A stretch of 64,000 bases of DNA, from positions 9,830-73,829 of the forward strand of contig CAYFVU010000004.1 in NCBI GenBank assembly GCA_964346645.1. The letters run 5' to 3'. The notes beneath the pieces were generated by a model. That model was not told where the DNA came from, searched no databases, and worked only from the letters and a program-made list of their open reading frames with translations. Shown piece after piece: positions 1-8,155 of this stretch; the stretch's first letter is position 1; the number at the start of each line of letters is the position of its first letter. A program made the position numbers and the translations under genes. The stretch is from CAYFVU01 sp964346645. Lineage in GTDB: Bacteria > Spirochaetota > Spirochaetia > DSM-16054 > Sediminispirochaetaceae.

Positions 1-2
1 TG

Positions 3-359
3 AGCGTATCCGGAGATCGCCGAAGCCTGCTCGTGACGACCGATGAGGGGAAGAAGGTCCCCACCTACCGGGATTTCACATCGGTGCTCGCCCTCGTGGA
101 GGTGAGCGGAAACGGCAAATGGGTCATCGTGACGAAGGAACCGGCCTACCTCGAAGCCGATGAACGGCCGACGACCAGCTACGCCGTCGTACACGCCCCC
201 ACCGGCAGGGACATAACAGGGGCGATCTTCGGTACCGACGTCGATCTCGGCCTCGAGATACTCCCGACCGGATTCTCACAGGAAGGGGAAGAGACCTATG
301 TGCACTACGAGGATTTAGACAGCGGCGAGAGCAGCCGAGCGCCCTGCTCCCTCTACTGA
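3..359 (+). CDS. C-terminal part of a beta-propeller-like protein (5' end outside window)
   Basis: The reading frame is open from the left edge, so this is the last ~118 residues of a longer gene rather than a small gene starting at the internal GTG at 33. The visible part alternates short hydrophobic strands with polar turns (VLALVEVSGNGKWVIVTKE, then TSYAVVHAPTGRDI), which resembles WD40/TolB-like repeats in which a sentence such as 'NGKWVIV' marks a blade. A similar architecture recurs in the VWA protein at 44409-46298. I cannot tell enzyme from scaffold. There is no obvious terminator after the stop before the next gene's promoter at 451. Confidence 0.5.
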   Translation, partial: SVSGDRRSLLVTTDEGKKVPTYRDFTSVLALVEVSGNGKWVIVTKEPAYLEADERPTTSYAVVHAPTGRDITGAIFGTDVDLGLEILPTGFSQEGEETYVHYEDLDSGESSRAPCSLY

Positions 360-450
360 CTCGCTGCACCGGTCTCGCCTCTCTTTCCAACAAGAAAAAG
401 TCGCCATAACATTACCAATATACTCATACAAAAGCGCAGATACAAATCGA

Positions 451-479
451 TTGACTTCCCGGAGCAGAGCTCCTACCAT
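451..479 (+). promoter_or_regulatory. Candidate sigma-70 promoter of the TPP-enzyme operon
   Basis: TTGACT (451-456), 17-base spacer, TACCAT (474-479). The spacer begins with a small inverted repeat, GGAGC-AGA-GCTCC (461-473), placed where a repressor could block RNA polymerase. The predicted start is about 486 and the Shine-Dalgarno of the first gene is AGGAG at 501-505. Confidence 0.45.
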
Positions 480-513
480 CTAAGGTAAAGTTCTGTTTAG
501 AGGAGTATGCATC

Positions 514-2262
514 ATGTCCACAACCGGCGGCGCCATTATCGCGGAAATGCTCAAGAGGGAGGGGGTAGACCGCTATTTCGGCATCATAGACGGCACCTAC
601 ACCTCGCTCATCATCAACATGAAGAAGACAGGGGCGCGGCTGATTACCCCCCGACACGAGACGACGGCCCTGCACATGGCCGGTGCCTATGCCAGGCTGA
701 CCGGAAGGCTGGGGGTGGCCATCGCAAGCAACGGACCGGGGGTGGCAAACGCCCTGTCCGGCGTGGCCGTGGAGAACACAGAGGGTAACAGAATCCTCCT
801 GATTACGAGCTCGCGCCGCAGCCCCGTGGCCTATCCGGACCGCGGCGGGGCCTACCAGTGTTTCGACCAGGTGGGGGTCATACGGAACATGTCTAAGTGG
901 TCGGTACTCATACCGAGCGCCGCAAGAGTTCCCGAGCTGATGCGGATGGCCCTGCGCGCCTGCTGGGAAGGCCGTCCGGGCGTCGTACACGTAGATGTGC
1001 CGGAGAACATCGTAAACGGAAATACCGACGATATCCCCTTCCTCGAACCCTCTCGATACCGCCGGACCTACCTCGCGGCCCCAGCACGAGAGGCGGTAGA
1101 GGAATCGGCACGGCTGCTTCGGGAGGCGAAGCTCCCGATGATCCACGCGGGAAGCGGCGTCATCCACTCGATGGCATACGCGGAGCTCGAGAAGCTCAGC
1201 AGCCTCCTGCACGCGCCGGTGACCACCTCGTGGGCGGCCCGCGGTGTGCTGTCGGAGAAGAATCCGCTCTCGTGGAGTATGGTCCACATAAAAGCGAACA
1301 ACAACCTGCGCAACAGCGCCGATGCGGTCCTCTGCCTAGGCGCGAGAATGGGAGAGACCGACTGGTGGGGAAAAGCGCCATACTGGGCCAAGCCTGAGGC
1401 GCAGAAGTTCATTCAGGTAGACCTCGACGAGCACGCATTCGGCCGCACCCGCCCGATCGACCTCGGCGTGGTGTCGGATATAAAGACCTTTCTGCAACTG
1501 CTGATAGAGCTGCTCGAGCAGAGGGGCGAAGACCCGAAATTAGAATCACGCCGCAGAGAGGTCGAAAAGCTCGCAGGGGAGAAGGAGAAGCACCGCAAGG
1601 AGCTGGACAAGAAGCTCGAGGACCGGGAGGCACCGATGCTAACGGGTCACGTCTCCCGCGCCTGCAGGGAGAACTTCGACGACGATGCGATCGCCGTCTT
1701 CGACGGCGGAAACACGGCGGTCTGGGGCAACTTCTTCTACGAAATCAGACGGCCCGGGACTCTGCTTACCACCAACCACATGGGCCATCTCGGCGCCGGA
1801 CTCGGTCAGGCCCTCGGCGCTGCGGCGGCCTTTCCCGACCGTCAGGTATTCTGCATGATCGGCGACGGAGCGATGGGCTTCCATCCGCAGGAGATAGAGA
1901 CAGCGGTGCGCAACGAAATGAAGGTAATCTTTCTCGTCTGCTCGGACAAGCAGTGGGGCATGGTAAAACTCACTCAGAGCGTCGCCGTCAAACCGATGAA
2001 GACCATGCTCAAGAAGTCGCTTAGCCCGGAGGAGACGGTAAACACCGAGCTCGGCGAAATCGAGTGGGACGCCCTCGCCCGCTCCATGGGAGCACACGGA
2101 GAGAGGGTCTCCGATCCGGCGGAGCTGCCTGAGGCAATCACCCGCTGCAAGGAGGCGGGGACCTGCGCGGTTATCCACGTGGACGTACACCCGGTAAAGC
2201 ACATGTGGGCCCCCGGCCTCATGTACTTCAAGGCGATGCACCAGGAACCGAAGGGTAAGTAG
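514..2262 (+). CDS. Thiamine pyrophosphate-dependent enzyme, acetolactate-synthase-like
   Basis: A 582-residue protein with the three-domain layout of the acetolactate synthase/decarboxylase superfamily: N-terminal pyrimidine-binding domain with the catalytic Glu in RHETTALHMAGAYARLTG (Glu49), a central Rossmann-like domain, and a C-terminal TPP/Mg domain with GDGAMGF about 30 residues before a QWGM segment. AGGAG (501-505) sits 8 bases before the ATG. It is the first gene of a four-gene operon with a BASS-type carrier and two dehydrogenases, so it probably condenses, cleaves or decarboxylates a 2-oxo acid imported by that carrier. It is not the inositol enzyme IolD: it is shorter and lacks IolD-type sequence at the ends. 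Substrate unknown. Confidence 0.85.
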   Translation: MSTTGGAIIAEMLKREGVDRYFGIIDGTYTSLIINMKKTGARLITPRHETTALHMAGAYARLTGRLGVAIASNGPGVANALSGVAVENTEGNRILLITSSRRSPVAYPDRGGAYQCFDQVGVIRNMSKWSVLIPSAARVPELMRMALRACWEGRPGVVHVDVPENIVNGNTDDIPFLEPSRYRRTYLAAPAREAVEESARLLREAKLPMIHAGSGVIHSMAYAELEKLSSLLHAPVTTSWAARGVLSEKNPLSWSMVHIKANNNLRNSADAVLCLGARMGETDWWGKAPYWAKPEAQKFIQVDLDEHAFGRTRPIDLGVVSDIKTFLQLLIELLEQRGEDPKLESRRREVEKLAGEKEKHRKELDKKLEDREAPMLTGHVSRACRENFDDDAIAVFDGGNTAVWGNFFYEIRRPGTLLTTNHMGHLGAGLGQALGAAAAFPDRQVFCMIGDGAMGFHPQEIETAVRNEMKVIFLVCSDKQWGMVKLTQSVAVKPMKTMLKKSLSPEETVNTELGEIEWDALARSMGAHGERVSDPAELPEAITRCKEAGTCAVIHVDVHPVKHMWAPGLMYFKAMHQEPKGK

Positions 2263-2263
2263 C

Positions 2264-3196
2264 ATGAGCCCCGAGGTCATAGACTCCATCCGATTGAACT
2301 TCGACGAATCGAGTGTACGCAGCCTCAACATCGTCATCGCCGTGATGATGTTCGGCATGGCCCTCGATATTCACCGCGAGGACTTTCTCCGCATAGTGAA
2401 GTCGCCGCGCGGTCCCGCAATCGGCCTCGTCGCGCAGTTCATCCTGCTGCCGGCATTTACCTTCCTGCTGACTCTCGTGCTCGACACCGCCCCCTCCATA
2501 CTCCTCGGCATGATCCTCGTCGCCTCCTGCCCCGGCGGCAACCTCTCGAACATCATCACCTACCTTGCCAAGGGCAACTCGGCCATGTCCGTCTCCATGA
2601 CGGGTGTCTCGACTATTGCCGCCATCTTCATGACCCCTCTCAACCTCTCGGTATGGGGGAGCTTGAATCCGGCCACCGAACCGATACTGCGACAGGTGAG
2701 TCTCGACCCGGTCAACGTCTTCAAGACGGTGTTTCTGATCCTCGGTGTGCCGCTTATCCTCGGCATGACGGCCGCACGCCTCCGGCCCGCGCTCGCGGTG
2801 AAGGCGCGCAAACCCTTCAAGATTTTTTCCGTCGTCGTCTTTATCGCGGTAGTAGCCATCATCTTCTTCAGCAACTGGCAGCAGTTCCTGCGTGTCATCG
2901 GCCTCATCGCCATAGCGGTATTCATCCACAACGCCCTCGCCATCTCCCTCGGCTACGGGGCGGCGCGGATCGTCGGGCTCGAGGCGAGAGACCGGCGCGC
3001 GGTAGCAATAGAGGTGGGAATCCAGAACTCGGCGCTGGGACTGGCCCTGGTCTTCGGCTTCTTCGAAGGCCTCGGCGGCATGGCGATCATCACCGGCTGG
3101 TGGGGCGTCTGGCACATCCTCGCCGGCCTCTTCATGGCCCTTATGTGGAACCTCTACGACGCACGAAAGAGGCGGAAGGCGGCGCTCCATGGCTGA
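2264..3196 (+). CDS. Bile acid:sodium symporter (BASS/SBF) family transporter
   Basis: A 310-residue polytopic membrane protein with about nine hydrophobic segments and family hallmarks: VASCPGGNLSNIITYLAKGNSAMSV around residues 85-110 (the conserved Pro-Gly-Gly crossover) and EVGIQNSALG near residue 245. The family imports organic anions with sodium; bacterial members include pantoate, pyruvate-like and sterol-acid carriers. The ATG starts one base after the stop of the TPP enzyme and the gene overlaps the following dehydrogenase by 8 bases, so all are co-translated. Likely imports the organic acid processed by the operon (inference). Confidence 0.85.
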   Translation: MSPEVIDSIRLNFDESSVRSLNIVIAVMMFGMALDIHREDFLRIVKSPRGPAIGLVAQFILLPAFTFLLTLVLDTAPSILLGMILVASCPGGNLSNIITYLAKGNSAMSVSMTGVSTIAAIFMTPLNLSVWGSLNPATEPILRQVSLDPVNVFKTVFLILGVPLILGMTAARLRPALAVKARKPFKIFSVVVFIAVVAIIFFSNWQQFLRVIGLIAIAVFIHNALAISLGYGAARIVGLEARDRRAVAIEVGIQNSALGLALVFGFFEGLGGMAIITGWWGVWHILAGLFMALMWNLYDARKRRKAALHG

Positions 3197-4160
3197 GCAG
3201 GCCCTGTCGGTCCTCATAACAGGCGCGGGAGGCTACATAGGCAGACAGCTCATCGCCGAGATGGCGGCGGACAGGAGGCACTTCGCGCGGATAGCCGCGG
3301 CAGACATCCGCCTTCCGGAGGAGCACGAGAGACTGCAGGGAATCGACTACCTCGAGGCGGACGTGCGGGACCCCGTGCTCGCCCGCCACCTCGAGGAACA
3401 CGGAATCGACGCGGTGGTCCACCTCGCCGCCATAGTGAACCCCGGCAAGGATACGAGCAGGGAGCTGCAGCACTCCATCGATGTGGACGGCACGGAGAAC
3501 GTCTTGAAGGCCTGTCTCGAGGCGGGAGTCGAGAGGATCGTGATTACCAGCAGCGGCGCCGCCTACGGCTACCACGCCGACAACCCGCAGTGGCTGACCG
3601 AGGAGGACGCGTTGCGGGGAAATCCCGAGTTCGCATACTCCGACCACAAGCGGCAGGTCGAGGAGATGCTCGCCCGCTGGCGCGAGAAAGCGCCCGAGCT
3701 CGAGCAGCTGATCCTGCGGCCGGGGACCATCCTCGGTGCCGGTACGCGAAACCAGATAACCGAGCTTTTCGAGGGAAAGCGGATACTGCGGCTCTCCGGC
3801 AGCCCCTCTCCCTTCGTTCTGATATGGGACCGGGACGTGGTGGGGGCGATACTGCACGGGCTGATCGAACGGAAGTCGGGCATCTACAACCTCGCAGGCG
3901 ACGGCACGCTCACCATCGGCGAGATGGCTGAAATGATGGGCAAGCCGGTCCTCACCCTCCCGGTGCCGCTGGTAAAGGCCGCTCTCGCCGTACTCTCCCT
4001 CCTAAAGCTCACCCCCTACGGCCCGGAGCAGGTGCGCTTTCTCCGCTACCGGCCTGTCCTCCTCAACCGCAGGCTAAAGGAGGAGTTCGGCTACACGCCC
4101 CGCAAGACCACCCGTGAGGTGTGGGAGTTCTACCTGCAAGAGCGGGGCTACCATGCCTAA
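3189..4160 (+). CDS. NAD(P)-dependent epimerase/dehydratase (extended SDR)
   Basis: 323 residues. The N-terminus has the Rossmann motif TGAGGYIG, followed by DADVRD-like ADVRD, HLAAIVNP and TSSGAAYG; the catalytic pair is Tyr-x-x-x-Lys in YSDHK. The C-terminal part has an ATP-grasp-free substrate lobe with GIYNLAGDG. This matches nucleotide-sugar or dihydroflavonol-type extended SDRs. The start overlaps the transporter stop by 8 bases and the stop overlaps the next gene by 8 bases, typical of translational coupling. Substrate not predictable; could reduce the product of the TPP enzyme. Confidence 0.8.
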   Translation: MAEQALSVLITGAGGYIGRQLIAEMAADRRHFARIAAADIRLPEEHERLQGIDYLEADVRDPVLARHLEEHGIDAVVHLAAIVNPGKDTSRELQHSIDVDGTENVLKACLEAGVERIVITSSGAAYGYHADNPQWLTEEDALRGNPEFAYSDHKRQVEEMLARWREKAPELEQLILRPGTILGAGTRNQITELFEGKRILRLSGSPSPFVLIWDRDVVGAILHGLIERKSGIYNLAGDGTLTIGEMAEMMGKPVLTLPVPLVKAALAVLSLLKLTPYGPEQVRFLRYRPVLLNRRLKEEFGYTPRKTTREVWEFYLQERGYHA

Positions 4161-5010
4161 GCGGACGACGCGGCGGAAGCGGCGAAGGCCGCGCAGGAGG
4201 AGTTTCGAGAACCGCAGCGTCGTCATAACCGGCGCCGCCGGCGGCATGGGCGAGGCCTTCGCCCGGAGATTCGGCCGCGCGGGATCCCGCCTGGCCCTCC
4301 TGGACCTGAATAGAGAAAAGGCCGGGCTGCTCGCGGCGCAGCTGAGGGAGGAGGGGATCGACGCCTCCTCCTACCGCTGCGACGTGACCGACGAGTCCGA
4401 ATGCAGCCGGGTCTTCGATGAGATCATCGCCGCCGGGGGTGGCATCGACCTGCTGATAAACAACGCGGGAATCACCCACCGCAGCGCTTTCCGGACCACA
4501 CAGCCGGAGGTGATCCGAAGGGTTGTGCAGGTGAGCCTCTTCGGAGCGGTGAACTGTACGAAGGGGGCCCTCGAGAGCTTGATCGAGCGGCGCGGGATGG
4601 TAGTCGCCGTCTCCTCGGCCGCCGGTTTCGTCCCTCTGCTCGGCAGAACCGGCTACTGTGCGGCAAAGCACGGGATGCACGGCTTCTTCGACACCCTCAG
4701 GGCCGAGATGCACGGCAGCGGCGTAGACGTGCTCATCCTCTGTCCCGGCTTCACCCGCACGCCGCTTACCACCTCCGCGCTCGACGGCAACGGCGGCATC
4801 ACCCGTCACCCCAAGGCGACGGTCGGGAAGATCGCCGAACCGGCGGAGGTCGCCGAAGAGCTCTACCTGGCCGCCTGCCGCAGAAGACGCATGGTCGTGC
4901 TCTCCGCCTCCGGCAAGCTCTCGATGCTGCTCAGCCGGCTCTCGCCTCCCCTCTACGAGGCGCTCATGCGCCGATCGCTGAGAAAGGAACTCGATCGAGA
5001 CCCCCGATGA
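4153..5010 (+). CDS. Classical SDR oxidoreductase with an arginine-rich N-terminus
   Basis: 285 residues from the ATG at 4153. I prefer this start to the upstream ATG at 4114 because it gives the same 8-base overlap as the preceding gene pair. Motifs: TGAAGGMG (cofactor), NNAG, catalytic Ser in VSSAAG and YCAAK as the Tyr-x-x-x-Lys pair, then PGFTRTPL. The family is DltE/YdfG-like short-chain reductases. Odd feature: the first 16 residues are almost all Arg/Lys (PKRTTRRKRRRPRRR), not seen in typical SDRs and perhaps an electrostatic anchor to membrane or nucleic acid, or an artefact of start choice. Last gene of the operon. Confidence 0.8.
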   Translation: MPKRTTRRKRRRPRRRSFENRSVVITGAAGGMGEAFARRFGRAGSRLALLDLNREKAGLLAAQLREEGIDASSYRCDVTDESECSRVFDEIIAAGGGIDLLINNAGITHRSAFRTTQPEVIRRVVQVSLFGAVNCTKGALESLIERRGMVVAVSSAAGFVPLLGRTGYCAAKHGMHGFFDTLRAEMHGSGVDVLILCPGFTRTPLTTSALDGNGGITRHPKATVGKIAEPAEVAEELYLAACRRRRMVVLSASGKLSMLLSRLSPPLYEALMRRSLRKELDRDPR

Positions 5011-5034
5011 GAATCAGGCTTAAACACGTTGAGC

Positions 5035-5062
5035 TTGACAGCTGAGGAGAAGCGTGTATAAT
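5035..5062 (+). promoter_or_regulatory. Consensus sigma-70 promoter upstream of LacI regulator
   Basis: TTGACA (5035-5040), 16-base spacer, TATAAT (5057-5062): perfect hexamers. Predicted start near 5069, giving a 30-base leader that contains AGGGGT (5082-5087) as ribosome site and an operator-like palindrome. Confidence 0.85.
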
Positions 5063-5085
5063 GAAATGTGATAAAACGATTAGGG

Positions 5086-5097
5086 GTAAACGTTAAA
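5086..5097 (+). promoter_or_regulatory. LacI-type operator candidate in the leader
   Basis: GTAAACGTTAAA has the CG-centred near-palindrome (TAAACGTTAA) used by LacI/GalR proteins. It lies between the Shine-Dalgarno and the TTG start of the regulator and downstream of a perfect promoter, so a roadblock/autoregulation role is plausible. An AACGATT half-site also occurs just upstream (5074-5082) and again in the promoter region of the LacI gene at 16756. Confidence 0.45.
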
Positions 5098-5098
5098 A

Positions 5099-6109
5099 TT
5101 GAGCACAAAGCACAGAACGGTAAGAATCAAGGATATTGCGGAGAAGGCGGAGGTCTCCGCTTCGACCGTTTCCGCAATTCTCAACAACAGCCGTTCCAAC
5201 ATCCGAATCAGCGACCGTACGAAAGAGAAGGTGCTGCAGATTGCAGAGAAGCTGGAGTATCGCCCCAACTTTTTCGCCAAATCGCTGCGTACGCGTACGA
5301 GCTACCTTATCAGCGTAATCGTCTGGGATATAACGGATCCGTTCTACGGCGAGATCCTCAAGGGTATAGAGAGGGTGTTGAAGCAGGAGGGGTATCAGCT
5401 CCTGCTCACCAGCGCCGACGGACTCGAAGCCAATCGCTGTTACGAGCGGCTCAAGGAGCTGCCCGTCGACGGAGTAATCGTCCTCGGCGGCCCCGAACAC
5501 GGCATCGTGAAAGAACAGGTCGAAGAACGGGATATACCTCACGTGTACATCGGTCTCAGGGGCAGCTCGGATCTCTCGTGCTCGATTGCTGTAGACAACT
5601 ACAAGGGAGGCGCCATCGGCACCGAATACCTGTTGAGCATGGGGAGGAATGAGCTCCTCTACGTGACGAAGAGGAGGAGAACCCACGACGAGGAGGACCG
5701 CCTCCACGGCTTCGAAGACACCGTAGAAGCACTGAGCACCGGAGGGGTGAGCTATCGGATCATCGAAACCGAAGACGACTTCGAGGGTGGCTACAGCTCG
5801 GTCCTCTCCCTCTTGCAGAGAAACGACGAACCGGTCTGCATATTTGCAGACGACGACCTTCTTGCCCTCGGCATTCTGCGCGCCCTTCAGGACAACGACC
5901 TCGCCGTCCCTGCACAGGCAGCGGTTCTCGGTTTCGACAACCTCCTCATATCCGCATATACACAGCCGCGGCTCAGCACGCTCAACCAACCACGGTTACG
6001 GATGGGGAAGGAAGGAGCAGAGTCTCTATTGAAGAGAATTGCAGGAAAAGAGGTAGCCGAGCCGAGAATAGTGCTCGAGCCGAATCTCATATTAAGGGAT
6101 TCCTGTTAA
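5099..6109 (+). CDS. LacI-family transcriptional regulator
   Basis: 336 residues from a TTG start (AGGGGT 11 bases upstream). The N-terminal helix-turn-helix and hinge are canonical (IKDIAEKAEVSASTVSAILNN, then KVLQIAEKLEYRPN), followed by a periplasmic-binding-protein-like effector domain ending AEPRIVLEPNLILRDSC. It is the first gene of an operon with an aminotransferase, IolO-like epimerase and inositol dehydrogenase, so the effector is probably an inositol-related compound. It is related to the LacI at 16756 (shared NN/NK, LRT, VVWD-ITD pattern), and both promoters contain the same ATCGTTT half-site, so regulons may overlap. Confidence 0.93.
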   Translation: MSTKHRTVRIKDIAEKAEVSASTVSAILNNSRSNIRISDRTKEKVLQIAEKLEYRPNFFAKSLRTRTSYLISVIVWDITDPFYGEILKGIERVLKQEGYQLLLTSADGLEANRCYERLKELPVDGVIVLGGPEHGIVKEQVEERDIPHVYIGLRGSSDLSCSIAVDNYKGGAIGTEYLLSMGRNELLYVTKRRRTHDEEDRLHGFEDTVEALSTGGVSYRIIETEDDFEGGYSSVLSLLQRNDEPVCIFADDDLLALGILRALQDNDLAVPAQAAVLGFDNLLISAYTQPRLSTLNQPRLRMGKEGAESLLKRIAGKEVAEPRIVLEPNLILRDSC

Positions 6110-6126
6110 AGGAGAAGGGGGTAGCT

Positions 6127-7314
6127 ATGCCGGGACCGGGAGCATTTCTTATTGGAGATGAAGAGAGAGCGCAGGTGGAGGAGGTGATGCGAACGGGTCA
6201 TCTCTCCAGATACGGAAAAGCCGAAGAACCCGGCTTTACACAGAAGGTTTTTCGACTCGAGAAGGAGTTCGCCGCCTTCTCCGGTGTGCCGTACTGCATT
6301 GCCACGAGCTCCGGAACCTCTTCTCTGCTCGTCGCACTGATCGCACTAGGTATAGGCAGGGACGACGAAGTCATCGTTCCCGCCTACACCTTTGTAGCGA
6401 GCTATTCGGCCATCATCTTCTCGGGTGCCGTTCCCGTACTCGCCGAGATAGACGAGAGTCTCACCCTCGATCCCGACGATATAGAGCACAGGATCACCGA
6501 GAGAACCAAGGCGATTATGCCCGTGCACATGATAGGCAACTGCTGCGACATGGACCGTATACTAGCGATTGCAGCGAAACACCATCTGTATGTAATTGAG
6601 GACTGCTGCCAGGCCGCCGGTGCTTCGTACAAGGGACGGAAGGTCGGCTCCATGGGTCACTTCGGCTGTTTCAGCCTCAACATATTCAAGACGGTCACTG
6701 CAGGCGACGGAGGGATGATCATCACGAGCGACGAGGAACTCTATCGCAAAGCCTTCGGCATCCACGACCAAGGACATGAGCCGAACCGAACCGATGTCGC
6801 CGTCGGCGAGCGCAGCATCCTAGGGCTGAACTTTCGAGTCAACGAGCTGACCGGAGCGGTTGCTCTCGCACAGGTGAGGAAGCTCGATAGCATCATTTCG
6901 ACGCTCAGGAGCCTGAAGAGGCGGTTGAAGGAGAGGCTGGAAAATATCCCCGATATCGAGTTCAGAAGATTGCCCGATCCGGAGGGAGAGTGCGCAACCC
7001 TTCTCGGTATCATCCTGCCCAACAAGGAACGGGCCGCGGAAATCGCCGCCCGGCTCGAGACCAAGACATTAGATCGTTCCGGCTGGCATGTTTACAGTAA
7101 TATGGAGCACATCTTGCGCTACTTCAAAGAACGGGGAATCGAAATGGGGAAGGGTTCATTTCCGCGAACCGACGATATTCTCGAGCGGACGATAATACTC
7201 AGCATAGGGGTAGTCGATCCGGGAGTAGGCTCGGGCTTCGGCATCAATATCAATTCGACGACGGAAGAGATAGAACAGACGGCGCAGGAGGTCGTAAGGG
7301 CCTTTGCCGTATAG
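6127..7314 (+). CDS. DegT/DnrJ/EryC1-family PLP aminotransferase
   Basis: 395 residues. Fold-type I sugar/cyclitol aminotransferase: substrate loop ATSSGTSSLLVAL, VPAYTFVAS, VIEDCCQAAGASYKG and the PLP lysine in SLNIFKTVTAGDGGM. GGAGAAGGGGG lies just before the ATG and the gene follows the LacI stop by 17 bases. Family members aminate keto-sugars or keto-inositols (for example scyllo-inosose aminotransferases), or run backwards in catabolism. Because it is flanked by inositol dehydrogenase and an IolO-like epimerase and no cell-wall or LPS genes are near, I infer a role in converting an amino-inositol to scyllo-inosose. Direction and substrate are unproved. Confidence 0.85.
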   Translation: MPGPGAFLIGDEERAQVEEVMRTGHLSRYGKAEEPGFTQKVFRLEKEFAAFSGVPYCIATSSGTSSLLVALIALGIGRDDEVIVPAYTFVASYSAIIFSGAVPVLAEIDESLTLDPDDIEHRITERTKAIMPVHMIGNCCDMDRILAIAAKHHLYVIEDCCQAAGASYKGRKVGSMGHFGCFSLNIFKTVTAGDGGMIITSDEELYRKAFGIHDQGHEPNRTDVAVGERSILGLNFRVNELTGAVALAQVRKLDSIISTLRSLKRRLKERLENIPDIEFRRLPDPEGECATLLGIILPNKERAAEIAARLETKTLDRSGWHVYSNMEHILRYFKERGIEMGKGSFPRTDDILERTIILSIGVVDPGVGSGFGININSTTEEIEQTAQEVVRAFAV

Positions 7315-7335
7315 CTATTAAAAATGGAGGTTATT

Positions 7336-8142
7336 ATGAACAGTATGCACGAGACCGTTTCGGTGCAAACGGTTCTTCCGGAAGACTACAAAACGAGCTC
7401 GCAGTTCAAGAAGGAGCTCGAAACCCTGCAGAAGCACGGGTACGGCGGAGTGGAACTCAACATTGCACATCCGGAAAATCACGATCTCGACCGCATCGTC
7501 GCATTTCTACGAGAATTCGACCTGCGGTTGACCAATTTTGCCTCAGGGCTCACAGCAAAAACCTTCGGGCTCTCACTCTCCCACAGAGACGAAGTAGAGC
7601 GACAGAGAGCGGTAAGAAAGGTAGACGAGATCATGGATCTTCTCGACGGCAGCTCTGTCAGCATCATCCTCGGCTTCTTCAAGGGACCAAAGGCCGAACA
7701 TCCCGACGTCGCCCGACTCCAGTTCTCGCGGTCCATCGCAGATCTCCTCCCTCGGGCCGAGAAGAAGGAGGCACCGCTTATCGTAGAGGCCACAAACCGC
7801 TACGAGTCATCCGTAGCGAACTCACTTGCCGATGCGTACGAGTGTATCAAGGATTACCAGAGCTCGTATCTCAAGATCCTTCCCGACACCTACCACATGA
7901 ACATCGAAGAGGCGGATATGCTCTCCGCTTTCGAGGAGTTTCTACCGTACTACGACACCGTACATCTCTCCGACAACAACCGCTATTTCCCCGGATTCGG
8001 CGCCATTGACTTCGGAGAAATCCTGCAGCACCTGAAACGCATAGGTTACGAGGGGCGATATGCTATAGAAGGGCAGACGAAGAACAGCTTTCTCGATGAC
8101 TGCAGCGACACCATCGAGCATTTGAGTCCGCATGTATCTTAG
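7336..8142 (+). CDS. iolO: Xylose-isomerase-like TIM-barrel epimerase, IolO-like
   Basis: 268 residues from ATG 7336; GGAGG at 7326-7330 rules out the upstream ATG at 7324, which overlaps it. The metal-binding landmarks of the family are present: EATNRYE, LPDTYHMNIEEAD, a VHLSDNNR stretch and GQTK with the final Glu at IEGQ. The signature LSLSHRDEVERQRAV and 'DTYHMNIEE...DNNRYFPGFGAIDF' resemble, from memory, Thermotoga IolO (TM0416), which epimerises 5-keto-L-gluconate to D-tagaturonate. Adjacent to inositol dehydrogenase (13 bases). The generic alternative is a sugar-phosphate isomerase/epimerase of other specificity. Confidence 0.7.
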   Translation: MNSMHETVSVQTVLPEDYKTSSQFKKELETLQKHGYGGVELNIAHPENHDLDRIVAFLREFDLRLTNFASGLTAKTFGLSLSHRDEVERQRAVRKVDEIMDLLDGSSVSIILGFFKGPKAEHPDVARLQFSRSIADLLPRAEKKEAPLIVEATNRYESSVANSLADAYECIKDYQSSYLKILPDTYHMNIEEADMLSAFEEFLPYYDTVHLSDNNRYFPGFGAIDFGEILQHLKRIGYEGRYAIEGQTKNSFLDDCSDTIEHLSPHVS

Positions 8143-8155
8143 AGGAGGAAGAGTT

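Noticed and set aside
514..2262. TPP enzyme as IolD of the classical inositol pathway
   Set aside because: It is about 55 residues shorter and lacks IolD-type sequence; the inositol genes found belong to the IolMN route, which needs no TPP enzyme.
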